From NCBI RefSeq assembly GCF_905404315.1, contig NC_066278.1, forward strand, positions 388,001-452,000: 64,000 nt of DNA. Direction: 5' to 3'. The notes under the pieces were generated by a model, which saw nothing but the letters and a program-made list of their open reading frames with translations, made no database searches and had not been told where the DNA came from. How positions within the stretch are numbered: position 1 is the first letter of the stretch; the number at the start of each line of letters is the position of its first letter. Origin of the DNA: Leptidea sinapis (taxonomy: Eukaryota; Arthropoda; Insecta; Lepidoptera; Pieridae). The position numbers and the translations under genes are program-made. Shown here piece after piece: positions 33,471-45,078 of this stretch.

Positions 33471-35169
33471 CTCTCAAGAAAACTCAAAACATTTGGATTA
33501 TACTTAACTCACTTTTTGTATGTAAGAATATCCGGGCAAAACTCAATAACTACTTAGATTTAACTCAAATTTTGCATGAACATTAACAAGAGATCATTAC
33601 AACATATACGCTACATATTATTACGAAAGATGCAGGCATATTGTTTTTGCTGTTATATAGCGTCCATACGGACGTCATCGCGGGCAACAGTTAGTTATAT
33701 TATAAACATATTAAATGATGTTAACTTTGCAATTAATTGTGTACCTACACTTCGAATTGTAAATTGTAAACACAATTTAATAATGTGTATTATAAATAAC
33801 TAATATAGCGTTTTATTACTTGATAAAATGCATTTGATTCCAATGAGAAGTCATTATGGAATCCTTTTTCGCATTAAGTTTATTTTTTTTATTTTTATTT
33901 ATTTATTTTGTAGGAAGCCCACGTTGTGTACAATGTGTTGCCTTATGGTAAATTTACACATTAATTACTTATACTATCTAACATCGTATCTATACCCCAT
34001 TTACCGGCTAGCCCGATATGCAATTAATTACTTAAATTACAAGTACCTACTTAAAGGATGGTTGGTTAAAATTAAAATCCCGTTTTGTCTGTATCCTATA
34101 TCCTTTGATTCCGATTAAAAGGTTCAATTGTAAATGATGGTGCAAAAAACGCGATATCCTACAATAGGTCAGGGAAAGCTTAAGTTTTAATTTTGCAAAA
34201 GAATACGCACTAATAACTTACCATATGTCTTCAAAAATATCCTAAAAGATCACAAAAAACTTCAAAAATACGTTATAAAACAGTTCAATGCGACGATTAA
34301 CATTTAAGCGTCGAGGGAAGTACAGTACGATATGTCGGAAAGCAACACGTAAACTGTTCTCGGACAGGCGTCACGCTCGCCTGGTCACTGGCCATCAGTT
34401 GTATCCCCTAACAAAACAACGGGATATGATGAATTATGTACACCCACACAAGTTAAGAACGACCCAATCACTTCAAATTTAAAATCACTTACATAAAACA
34501 GTTTCAACTTCTGTAAAGTCGGTATTTGTAACAAGGCAGTTATACATTACAGGGAAAATGGACGAATGGCTCAATGAGATGTAGAAGCATTTAAGGCGTA
34601 ATAACAATGACCTGTATAAAAACCACTGGACAGGCTGTTCCATATGTTTGACAGATTTTTTTTTGTGCCTCTTTGAAGCGCAACTCGCGAGCGTCCAGAG
34701 AACTAATTTTGACGTATAATACAAATGGCTGCAAAGGAACGTACAATACTCTGAAGTATTTTAGCATTTTGAATTAATTTGTGTTAACGTAATAAAGTAT
34801 ACATTTTTTTGTAAATAGTTTCCCACCATCTATCGATGTTTGCTGAGGGTGTCATCACTAGTTTTAGTACCGCAGACTCTCGCTACATGGCCAACAGCGC
34901 CAAAATGGCGAATATCAAACAGGCACAAAAGCACTTTGACAGCCGCCAGTCCAGTGGTATATAGTAAACGTAAGTGGGTAATAAACTAAAAGCTTGAAGG
35001 ATCCAAAGTCGTATCGATTCGTGGATTCTCTAGCCGGCAGACTACACCACGAAGTGGCTGTGCAAGGGAAAAAAATCTTTCGAGTCATGCGGGTATATTC
35101 GGAACTGTTTCGCCTTATTTATTTAACACAGCTTTACTCATGGTTTATCGGTGTGACTAGCAACTAGTT
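33471..35169. other. No confirmed feature; possible 5' region
   Basis: Mostly AT-rich. Around 34860-34990 the sequence becomes GC-richer, with an ATG in good context (caaaATGG near 34911) reading about 19 codons before a stop, and a GTAAGT donor-like site near 34970. I cannot tell whether this is host or repeat DNA. Confidence 0.3.
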
Positions 35170-35420
35170 TCTAGTCCTTCAACAAGGTGAGTTGAGTGGG
35201 TTCACACTAACGTGATGACGAGCACGGTATCACTGAAACTATTGTGACACTATTGGTGTTCAACACAAACACCCCGCGTCCCCCGCCCTATACAGCCGCG
35301 CACTACGTGCACAAATCCGCTTTATGAGACGTGACGTCATCGCGAACCCACCCAACCACCCAAATGGTACGAAACTAGTCGGTATTACATTATTACAGTT
35401 TACAGTTAAAACGTGAGTAA
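35170..35420 (+). promoter_or_regulatory. Candidate GC-rich regulatory patch with CRE
   Basis: Within AT-rich surroundings, 35265-35350 is GC- and CpG-rich (ccccgcgtcccccgccctat). A perfect CRE core TGACGTCA lies within gagacgtgacgtcatcgcg near 35335. A GTGAGT donor-like site follows at about 35413. This is compatible with a promoter and first untranslated exon on the plus strand; no transcript evidence exists. Confidence 0.25.
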
Positions 35421-35448
35421 AGCCGTGTTAATAAATAAAGTTAGTAAT

Positions 35449-35571
35449 ATGTCTCACGAAAGATTAGTAATGAGCAAACCAAGTGCGGTATTTATAGATT
35501 TAGATAATCAAGAACCAGGGTTCAGCAATGTATGGTGTAAAAGCGGTATTGTAACGGGACGATTCACCTGA
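35449..35571 (+). CDS. Short ORF of unknown identity
   Basis: The 40-codon frame begins MSHERLVMSKPSAVFIDLDN and continues QEPGFSNVWCKSGIV. Its last few codons run into a CR1/Jockey-like LINE scrap that begins near 35558, so any original coding sequence is cut or left by splicing before that point. The peptide does not look like a repeat product, and it follows the GC-rich patch upstream. I do not recognise the family. It may be chance. Confidence 0.2.
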   Translation: MSHERLVMSKPSAVFIDLDNQEPGFSNVWCKSGIVTGRFT

Positions 35572-35715
35572 TGTTAAGTGATCACCGGTGATCAAGTGAG
35601 TGATCATTCTCTTGCAACTCCAGAGGAATCACAGGAGCGTTGCGGCTATTTAAGTAAGTGTACGCGATTTTTGAAAGCACCCATTTCGCATGGGATCACC
35701 GCACAAATTCATTCG
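35558..35715 (-). repeat. CR1/Jockey-like LINE 3' end scrap
   Basis: Minus-strand match to the 3' UTR and last codons of the 54897 copy (cacctgatgttaagtgatca, then gaggaatcacaggagcgttg). Confidence 0.7.
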
Positions 35716-36148
35716 AAATCTAGATCGTAGAAAATAAATAAGCAGTTATTCAGTTCAACACAAATTAAAATATGTCTTCAAAGAAAAAACCACTTTCTAA
35801 GACAATAAAGTAAATGGCATTTTATTAGTTCTGCAAAAAGAAAAATTGTATAGAATCACCATTAAATTACAATTACAAATCAATTCAATGAGTCAATTTG
35901 AAACGAAGTGGAGACGTCGTAACGCTATTTGCCATATAAGTAAATGACGAATGTTTTTCTGTGGGCAATTATCTCAGACGAGGGATCAAGATATTCTGCG
36001 TAAAGATTTCTAGCTGCTGCCCGCGGTGTCGTTTGCTTGAACACTATAAAGCAGCATCAAAGTCAATCACCTAAAATACAATTCAAATAAATTCTAATTA
36101 CACAAAAGTTTAAACATATATATGTTAAAAAAAATTGCAATCCACTAA
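35716..36148. other. No recognisable feature
   Basis: Nothing identified. Confidence 0.4.
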
Positions 36149-36286
36149 CCCCGTTATTCATAATGGTCCGCTAACTTTAAACAGCCGCTAAGGAGTGTTT
36201 TTTCTCATTCTGACTTAGGTCAATAGAAGAAGACAGAGTGAGAATTAGCAATGCTTTAAGTTAGCAGACTATTATGAATAAGGGGG
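36149..36286. mobile_element. MITE, CCCCKTATTCATAAT type
   Basis: 138 bp with inverted ends (CCCCGTTATTCATAATGG / ctattatgaataaggggg). The middle is cattctgacttaggtcaata followed by gaagaagacagagtgag. A near-identical copy is at 50041-50177 and a truncated one at 47950-48041. The target duplication is ambiguous (taa at this copy). Confidence 0.8.
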
Positions 36287-36339
36287 TAAAACAATACAAG
36301 GCTGAAACATAAAAAATAACAACTATAATACTATTCAAT

Positions 36340-36640
36340 TCCATATTGTAGTATCGTTTACGAAATCTTTAATACTGTAATAAGTCTGCGTTTAATAAAA
36401 GATTTAATTTTATTTATAGATAATTCAGATACTCATTTTGGTAATTTATTATAAAATTTAATAACATTGCATGCAAAATAATTGTTTATTTTACAGAACT
36501 TAGTAGGGGGCACTGTTAGCTTGTAGTTATGTCTAGAGTTAAAATTATGGTTGTCGTTTATGTTACTATATAAGTTATAATGTTTATGTACGTGGAAGAG
36601 ATTGCTGTAAATATATTGGCGGTACATCAATACATAACGT
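36340..36640 (-). pseudogene. LINE B/D-like RT C-terminal relic
   Basis: The minus strand reads YIYSNLFHVHKHYNLYSNIN, then NFNSRHNYKLTVPPTKFCK and NVIKFYNKLPK-stop. After the stop it resumes with SINKIKSFIKRRL and, shifted, IKDFVNDTTIWN-stop. It is a third RT lineage related to families B and D. One stop and at least one frameshift are present. Confidence 0.7.
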
Positions 36641-37295
36641 AAAAAAAATAGCTTACCGCTGTCTGTACCTATCTATGCTTAGATCTTTAAAACTACACAA
36701 TGGATTTTGATGCGGTTTTTTTTAATAGATGGAGTGATTCAAGAGGAAGGTTTATATGTATAAAACATGCATAATATAGTAGAGAAATACTGATAATTTT
36801 TGAGGTTTCTAATGTGGTGTCGTAAATATGAAAAAATTGCGCTAAATTGCAAACGCGCTGGCTGAACTCCACGCGACGGACAAACATAATGTACTACATT
36901 ATAGCACACCTTAAAAAGATCTACAAAAAAGTTCAGAATAGTAGCTATATATCTCTCATCTCTTAGGGATAACCCACAATATCCATTTTTTATCCTTAAC
37001 TCTTTACGAGAAATAATAGCTAATTTACGAAGCGATTTTAAGCAATACACCATTAATCCTTATCCAATTAAATACAATTAATTGTGCATTTAATAAAATA
37101 TGAATTCAATTTATTTAGTAGTTTTTCCAATTCATTGCCTGGATATACCTACAGACTAACGGACAAACAGATAATTTTTTTTAAAGCACTATTCTGATTC
37201 GGTATTTTTGTAAAGGACACATTTTTTTTGTGCAAGCGGAGGACAAACCAGCGTAAGCCAAGTATTATTTAAAAAATATTCATTGTATACCTATT
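36641..37295. other. No recognisable feature
   Basis: The open frames here lack recognisable domains. Confidence 0.4.
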
Positions 37296-37642
37296 ACTAT
37301 ATAATATATAAAATTCTCGTGTCATGGTGTCAAACTTTGAACTCCTCCGAAACAGCTTGACCGATTCTCATGACATTTTGAGTGCATATTGGGTAGGTCT
37401 GAGAATCGGACAACATCTATTTTTCATCCCCCTAAATGTTAAGGGTGGTCCCCACGAAATTTTTTTTATTAATTTTTTTGACAGTTTTTTTAAATTTGTT
37501 TGATTATGAGTCAGCATTAAAAAATATATACAACTTCAAATTTCACCCATCTACGATCTACAGTTACTTTTGTATTCATTTATGTAACAGTTAATTTTCG
37601 CGATTTTAATATCGGCAATACAACGTTTGCTGGGTCAGCTAG
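37296..37642 (+). mobile_element. Non-autonomous Helitron
   Basis: Degenerate 5' end (tactatataatatataaaat then tctcgtgtcatggtg). The 3' end is acaacgtttgctGGGTCAGCTAG before T. Internal match to 30806-31071. Confidence 0.8.
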
Positions 37643-37756
37643 TAATATTATATATGTATAGATTACAATTGCATGTAAGCTTACTTGATTTAATTATGTA
37701 ATAATATTATATACTATTGCATAGATTTTTAGTATCTACATATATTAATTTAAATA

Positions 37757-37993
37757 AACCACTTTATAAATGATTAAATTGCGTGTAACTGAGTTTTTAC
37801 ATTTGATTTTGCGTAAATGTTACATTTTTATTATTATTTTAATAAACCCGACGTATCATGACCTTTTCAGAGCACGTTTTCAGGAGGACCGTTATCGGCC
37901 GGGCTAACTAAAATAATAATAAAAATGTAACATTTACGCAAAATCAAATGTAAATCTCAGTTACACGCATTTTAATCATTTAAAAAGTGTTTT
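37757..37993. mobile_element. Foldback element with ~90-bp arms
   Basis: Arms 37757-37846 and 37904-37993 are near-perfect inverted copies (both include attttgcgtaaatgttacat) around a ~58-base centre containing acccgacgtatcatgacc. A half copy is at 59803-59885. Confidence 0.85.
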
Positions 37994-39267
37994 ATTTTTT
38001 TTATTTATATTTTTTATTTGATACTTAATTTTAATTTACTTATGTCATGTATAAATATTATAATATTCTATACATCAAGACACGATGAAAGGCAGATAAA
38101 GCGGCGATGTTTACATTTAAGGTTGTCTGAACGACGAAAGGTCATGTGTGTCGAGCCTTATTAAGAGCTCTGATAGCTATCGATGAGACCTTTACTACAA
38201 TACATCATTAGAGTGGATATTGTAGAAAAATTATTATTAAACAATTTTGTTGGAAAGCAAAATATATGATGAAAATATATGAATATTTATTTATACAAAT
38301 GGTCGCCTATAGGTCATATTAAAAGTGCGCTATAAAATATAATATACGATTGTATAGCGCATATCATATTTTTGGTCTAATTTAATAAATTAAAAATAAA
38401 TTAAAATATAGAAGATGGATAAGGCTTGACTTTATTATATTAAAATCAGGCGAGTAATAGCACAGTATACATATGTATCAGTACGGAAACTAAGCCTTGT
38501 TGATAAAATACCTACCTATATGTGCGTACTCCATTGAAGCAATAGGGTTGTCAGGTTATTTTTCAAACCGACTTTAAAAAAGGAGTTTTGGAACGAAGTT
38601 CCTTATGGGGCCTTGCAGAGCGTAAAAAAGTAAAAAGCGTAAGATTTTTATGTATAGTGTATGTATGATAGCTATACAGTGTATAATGCGATATTATTGT
38701 CTACATGATGATAGTTATGTAATGTTTTTAAACAACATTGAATGATTTTCTTGGAAATATTTCTTACGAAAGTTTTTTTTAACTTACGTTGAAATCTTTT
38801 ATTTGTAATATTGACGGGAAGCTTTGAAATACGTTGTTTAAACTTTTACCGTTGAAGTTTCACTTCTACCACAGTCTTAAGAAACTCTTCCCTGCAGTCA
38901 TCCCACCACATAGACATGTGACGGGAAAATTATTGTTTTCGTGATGTCTACTGTGGTAATAGGCAGCCCAAAGCTTTGAACCAAAGTTAATTAAAAGAAA
39001 AACGTCAAAAACTTTATATTAGTTATCAAAGATGATGTAAATGTCTTCTCATAAAAAAAAATTAACAAAAAAACAACCGACTTCAAAAACACTATTCCAA
39101 ACTGTCAAACAGTTTGTTATCATAGAACATGACGTGTTTTGAATAGTTATTGTATAAAGTCACCGTAACTTTAAAATTTATCTTTTTATTTTATGTTTAT
39201 TTAGAATTATTGTTCTCATGTAAGTGAACTTTTGTTCTATTTCAGAAATAAACTATTTAAACCTAGA
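37994..39267. other. No gene; short repeat motifs
   Basis: Near 38569 and 39076 the ccgactt(t/c)aaaaa motif recurs, as at 25715. Nothing else identified. Confidence 0.4.
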
Positions 39268-39680
39268 TTAGATTAAGGATTGCGCTCCAACTAGGTACCG
39301 CAGGCGTAGTACCCCAAGCGGCTGCTTAAGCCAGTCTCGAACAATGTGTGACGTTAAAGCGCCATATGTTCTGTTAAACTTTGCTAATAATTCAAACTAA
39401 AATGCCGGGTTGCGTAAAGAAATAAGAAAGACACTGGGATCACATATCATCAGTAAGTATTTTGTATTTTATTAATTTAAATGTAAAATAACAGGAAGCG
39501 TAGGTATGTAAGTTACAAAATTTGAAAGATGCCATTGAGTTTCAAGATGCCACGCACACAAGCATTTTTACAAATAGCTAATATACACTACAATATAAAG
39601 TTGCTATAATAAAAAACGCTATTGTTCTTAGGTAGTACGGCATCTAGTTGGAGCGCAGTGGAGACCAATCCTTAATCTAA
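39268..39680. mobile_element. TIR element with THAP-like start
   Basis: Ends TTAGATTAAGGATTG...CGCTCCAACTAG (39268-39294) and its complement (39644-39680; ten extra bases in the middle of the right copy). No clear target duplication. Inside is a THAP-like start at 39402. Read as an internally deleted P-like transposon. A lone right end lies at about 25984-26023. Confidence 0.55.
39402..39454 (+). pseudogene. THAP exon 1 remnant, frameshifted
   Basis: It reads MPGCVKK and then, one base out of frame, KKDTGITYH before a consensus donor GTAAGT at 39453-39458. MPGC followed by a G-I-(S/T)-(F/Y)-H block is the usual layout of a THAP first exon. The second cysteine is missing, so it is decayed. 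Confidence 0.4.
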
Positions 39681-39904
39681 GCCTAAACATAAGCCTAAGT
39701 ATCATCTTTATGTACTCTCAAGTTTCTACGACTTGTGCATTCCTTTCTTCGAACGTTGGTATTTTATAGGCATGATAAACGCTTACTCATTCAAAAGAGG
39801 AATGTTGTAAAATGATGAGACATTCAGTTCATATGACTGGCCTTATATGAAACGTCGACGTAGGTGAGCTGATCTATAGTAAGTTAGAAAGTATTTTGTG
39901 GGGT

Positions 39905-40262
39905 GTTGTATATTATGATTTTAGAACAAGATCCCAGAAAATGTTCAAAATAAATGTATTACGAAATTCAAAACAATTGTTAAAAAATCGTTTGTGTGGT
40001 AAAGTTTACTATATCATAAATGGCTTTCTTAATGATAACACTGATTGGGAATAGAACGACCTCCCACCCACAGGCTATTAAATAATAAATTTTATTGATC
40101 GATTTTACATTGTATCCATATTTTCATAAAAAAAGCCCGCCGAGTTTGTTGCGCCCGTTCTTCTCAGGTCTGAGGCATACCTTTTGGAATAGGTGGTAGT
40201 TTTTGACTTTCAATAAGTGATTTTATATAATACTTAGAATAAAAATATTTGAATTTACGTAC
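39905..40262 (+). pseudogene. LINE family B 3' end
   Basis: The coding end reads IPENVQNKCITKFKTIVKK-like with a frameshift, then NGFLNDNTDWE-stop. The complete family B 3' UTR follows (ttcttctcaggtctgaggca) to aaaaatatttgaattt. Confidence 0.8.
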
Positions 40263-40529
40263 CCATATCAATTAAATATAAGAGTCGGCGTTGATATAAA
40301 GTGGATCAGTCTGCTAAATGAATCCATGGATCCGTTTGATGATATTATGTGGCCATGCAAAGCTACAAACAAGTTCTTTTTTTCTTACTGTTTTATCACC
40401 CCGAAAAATCACACATACACTACAAATTTATATTATAGTTTCTGTTAATTCTTTTCTATAACTGGCTTAAGGTGATGTCAAGTATAAATATATATCTAAC
40501 ACATAACCTATAATAGGATTTTTATGAAA

Positions 40530-40621
40530 TAAATGGATAAACGAGCGTAAGGGTCACCTGATGGTATATAATATGTAATTACCGCCGCACGTGTCTTGCG
40601 AAGCGAGAAGCGTTACCGGGT
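40530..40621 (-). repeat. CR1/Jockey-like LINE 3' UTR scrap
   Basis: Minus-strand match (aaacgagcgtaagggtcacc, taccgccgcac, gaagcgttaccggg). It abuts family A copy A9. Confidence 0.6.
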
Positions 40622-40883
40622 TTGATGAAAATAAGGGATGAGCCGAACAGGTTGTTCAGCTGATGGTAAATGATACGCCCTTCCCATTACAATGCAGTGC
40701 TACTCAGGATTATTGAAAATCCTAAAAATTCTGAGCAGCACTACAACTGCGCTCGTTGAGACATAGATTCCCTTCCCTAAGGCGCCCTTCAGACCGAAAC
40801 ACAGTAATGCTTCACGGCAGAAATAGGCGTCGTTGTGGTACCCATAATCTAGGCGGCATCATAGTGCAAAGGAGCCTCCCACT
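40622..40883 (-). repeat. Family A retroposon copy A9
   Basis: Minus-strand copy with internal deletions. Hairpin 1 arms read gctactcag and ctgagcagc. Confidence 0.82.
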
Positions 40884-40914
40884 GGGCACAGGCAATCATA
40901 TATAACAATCGAGT

Positions 40915-41292
40915 CGAGTTAGTAAGTCTTTTGTTGGGCGATGTATATAATTCTACATTATAATCCCAGAAAATGTACAAGACAAATGTGTTACGAAATT
41001 TAAAAGAATTGTTAAAAAACGTTTGTGTGGGAAAGGTTATTAAAGTATAAACGATTTTCTTAATGCCACCACGTACTGGGAATAAAGCGAACACCCTCAG
41101 GCTCTTTAATTATAAATGTTTATTGTACGATATCACATTATAATCCATAATTTATATTAAAAAAAAGCCCGCTGAGTTTCTTGCGCCCATTATTCTCAGG
41201 TCTGAGGCAGTCTCTTTTGAATGGGTGGTAGTTTTTGACGTTCAATAAGTGATTTTAAATACTATTTTGAATAAAAATATTTGAATTTGAAT
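40915..41292 (+). pseudogene. LINE family B 3' end
   Basis: The coding part includes IPENVQDKCVTKFKRIVKKR and then LCGKGY-stop-SINDFLNATTYWE-stop, so one premature stop is present. A full 3' UTR ends aaaatatttgaatttgaat. Confidence 0.82.
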
Positions 41293-42361
41293 CATAAAGT
41301 AACATGAAATCATTGTAAATAAAACATCAGACACGCTACAATGCAAGAAATATTATTAACAGTCCGTTTCATTGAACAAAGATCGCCGTGGCATGATATG
41401 TCTGCTGGCAACGAGCCAACAATTATTAAACAAACATTGTTTAATGAAAAAACATTCAAGTGTCTATTATATCAATAGTTTTCAATTGGTTTGGTTAGAT
41501 AGTAGACAACGATTTGTCTAGAGGCTATTAAGAGGGCAAACAAATGACCCAAATGATAATGAAAACTGATAGGGCTCAGTGAAATTCGCATTCGAATTTC
41601 AAAATTTTAAAATTTCTTTATTAGTACCAAAAATATTACGTAATTTGGATGGAACCTTCTTTTATATGACCAAACCTGTGGTCAGAAGATTCCATAATCA
41701 TATATCCCCCACCATAATCATTTATTAGGTACCTACTTAGCATTTGATTAATTATATTATGTACTAATGCGATAATCTTTAAAACGAAAACTTCTACACA
41801 CCAAAACCTCCATCACACATAATCTGAGCAATATGAAATGCGAAAAGCTAAAATGTATTCAAACTATGATTATAAAATTCATTAAGTAATTTATACACTG
41901 TTTACGTTCTCACTTACGTTTGAAAACGCATAAAAAACAAGGTAAATCGGCTTATCGCCCGAAAATCCCGTCGAAATACCTTTAAATGTTGTAACATAAT
42001 GTTGTAAATAACATCCAAATTTAACGACGTTATGTGCGTATTAATTACGTTTATTGTAATATGAGACACCCGATATACAGATAGGTATACAAAAATAAAT
42101 AAATACCAAAAACATTGCAACATTATTTTCAAGAAATCGATATCTTTCATTGATAACCATTTTCAAGATGATTATTGATGCGGTTATTTTAGGAAATAAC
42201 TTAAGCGTTTCAATCGGATAAATGTTTTATCATTTAAATTACGTACTGAATTTGTAAAGTGTGTCAACAAAACGCTGGATGTCATATTAAGTAGTACTAA
42301 TGCTGACCCGACAATATTGTATATAGACCAGTGCCGCAGCCCTTAAAAAAGGTTTTAAAAG
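41293..42361. other. No recognisable feature
   Basis: Nothing identified. Confidence 0.4.
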
Positions 42362-42612
42362 TGAAAAAAAAATATAGTAGGATGGAACCCCTTTGGAAAT
42401 GGAAGAGAATATAACAAAAATGAAAGGAAAAATAAATTACGGGCGATTTTGGACAGTTTTGCCGGAAATCGAGATAAACAGTTTTTTCCCCCCCTTTTCC
42501 ACTTCCCGACCTCATCTCGCTCATAATTTATTTTTCCTTCCATTTTTGTTATATTCTCTTCCATTTCCAATGGGTTTGATCTTACTATTATTTTTTTGGT
42601 TTCAAAAATTAT
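42362..42612. mobile_element. Foldback element with ~90-bp arms
   Basis: Arms about 42362-42450 and 42523-42612 are imperfect inverted copies (ggaaatggaagagaatataa near 42393; its complement near 42550) around a pyrimidine-rich centre (ttttttccccccctttt-like). The arms are open on both strands only because they mirror each other. Confidence 0.7.
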
Positions 42613-43204
42613 CGACACTGGTTAATACCACAACTACACCACACGCCAGACTTAAGTATCATGCTCAGTACTAGGACGCGTGGCGAGGGCCCTTCCCGGT
42701 CCTGTCTATCGTCAACGTGAACATGGTCCAAAAGGATGTTGTTATATCCAACCCATACCGCCTGTTGACGACAGGCAAGAGAAAGCGTTAGCATTGTACG
42801 AAAAACAGTCTGCTGAAATTCCATAACCCTTCTAGCAGAAAATACTTGTTTTTGAGTAATCCTTACAAATTTATGAAATAAATGTTTCATATAGAACCTC
42901 CATTTCATGCGCGAGGTTTCTGTTGTAATGTTTTCTTTATTTTTACAATTTATGATTACATTATAAACGGCCAAAGTTAAAGTATAATGTGTGCAAAAAA
43001 CTAGATACTTGGAGGGTTAAACTGAATTTGTTTATTGAAATTTGTATCTTCTGCTTCAATAAAAACCTAGATACAAAGCAGAAGAAAACTATGAGTTTTT
43101 AGTTTTTATATTTTTTTTAAAGATGCGTTAAAATGCCATACTCACATTTGAGCGTTTGTATATAATATAATATATGGGTTAGCCGTTCTTAAAAGTTGCC
43201 AGAG
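42613..43204. other. No confirmed feature
   Basis: A minus-strand open frame runs through 42609-42974; see the finding on a possible splice acceptor at 42762. Confidence 0.3.
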
Positions 43205-43318
43205 GAGTTCTTTCACAGGTTGCCGGCTAGTCCACAACAGCGAATTTTTCCTCCATGAAGCAGTGAAATTACACGGCTAATGAGACGCAACTGCGTAGGG
43301 CGTATCATTTACCATTCA
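43205..43318 (+). repeat. Family A retroposon copy A10 (decayed)
   Basis: Fragments of the family in order: ttgccggctag, ccatgaagcagtgaaatta, ctaatgagacgcaac and gcgtatcatttaccatt, with large deletions. Confidence 0.55.
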
Positions 43319-44209
43319 TTAACTATAAGATCGCTTGTCCACCTATTAAAGAATATACCAAAGTAGAGATTTTCTTACTGTACTGGTAGCATCCAGTTAT
43401 CACAATGGCCCTGAGTCTTGGTGACCGAATGTAGCAAATATTGTTATACATATTATATCAGAAGCGGTAAACGGTTATAACCTTAGCAGGCTCAGTTAAG
43501 TATTGATTAACGCGTAAGTGGGTGTCAATTAGATCATCGAACATCTTGCCGATATCATGAATCATAGATTATCTCCGAAATTCACATTCAAATCTATTTA
43601 TTCAAACATATCATCGAAAATCATTTCATACAACACAACACTAAATGTAAAACTTGTGTACAAAAGAGTACGCAAATACCGTATTAAGTAAAAACAGGAC
43701 AATGCACTCAGTACACGTGCTATAAGGTAAATACGTTGTTTGTGTGAAATTCGCGAATCGCGGGTCGATCGACCGACCGTTGCCGATGTTGTGAGAGAAC
43801 TGAGGCGAGTTTAACTTGCAGTGCGTATGCGCAGGATAACAATTTAAATAAGGCTTCCTACACACTGTTCATAAATAATGATATTTACTCTACGAGAGGG
43901 TTAACCGAGAACTGTATAATGCGAAAGTTCGTCATTCCTGAATGTGAAAATGAAGCAATAGCTTTATTTCCTGTGTGATTTCTATTTTTATAGTCCCGAT
44001 CACTAATAACTATGTTGTCGGCCTGTCTGTGTAAACCATAGAAATCTATCTAAGAAGGCACTATAAGTGACACAGCCGCGTTAAGTAGCTTCTTATAGGT
44101 GACTTACAAACCACTAAGGAGTAAGTAGTAGCATAATTCGAATCAGCGAACGTGAATGTCTAACTGCGGAAACTTTAATAAAATATTACATTTCATCAAT
44201 TAGTATTTT
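43319..44209. other. No recognisable feature
   Basis: Includes a slightly GC-rich stretch at 43750-43830 (gcgggtcgatcgaccgaccg) with no ORF or repeat I can identify. Confidence 0.4.
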
Positions 44210-44290
44210 TGGCCCGGTGGCAAGACGAGATTGTATCCAACGCAGGGAGAGACTGGATGAGGGGGTCCAAATTAGAAGGAGATTAAATGG
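44210..44290 (+). repeat. RTE-like LINE C-terminal scrap
   Basis: Reads ARWQDEIVSNAGRDWMRGSK and then stops. It is related to, but distinct from, the main RTE-like family (RWTDDLVKIAGxRWMRAAQ). Confidence 0.6.
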
Positions 44291-45078
44291 CATAAGTAAT
44301 AGATTTATTAAAGTTAAATAGTAATATAATTATAAAATATCAAACTAAGTAATTTTGTGTAACTTTTTATGTAACTATTGTGGAATTTAATAAAGCTATT
44401 TTATTAGTATTTATTATTATTAAACTGCTGATTTTAAATATATATAATATGGCGATTATTTTCACTACGAGATTCTTAATTTATTTGTATTGCTGTCATT
44501 TTACACACCATTGCTGCACAAATGTTTTAAATTCGGAGTGCAAGCGTACAACAATGTTATAACGTAATGTGTAATAGGCACACTCGTCCCGCAAGGAATT
44601 AGTATTAATTTATCTTACCTCATTACTTATATTTGTATGTTCTATCCCTAACATATTAATAGCCCTAGCATAGACGTTTATAAATGACGAACGCTTTCAG
44701 ATTACGAAAATAGATCACAATATATAAATTAAGTGATCAATTACGATATGTTGATCATAAACCAATAAGCATTCAGACTCCCGAACCCGAAAACCTTTGT
44801 TGACTGAACAGTTTGCATGCGGATATTTAAGTATTAGGAGTCTTCTCGGTTTAAAGGCAATGGTCTTGACTCTAGATGCTTTTTAGAACTGAAATACAAA
44901 ATCTCCGCTTCTAAATTAAATCAATCAAAAGAAAGTCTTTAAATAAATATTTGAACAAGCAGGAGCAGCAAAATCTATAAAGCCATTGTAGGTACTAGAA
45001 TTATTATATTTGGCGAGCTACAAGGTGTTATCAAAGCACTACTATAGAGATCAAAAAATCATACTTGCGCATTACTAG
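44291..45078. other. No recognisable feature
   Basis: AT-rich; nothing identified. Confidence 0.4.

Noticed and set aside
42355..42674. Overlapping open frames on both strands
   Set aside because: Mirror effect of a foldback with ~90-bp inverted arms; no domain.
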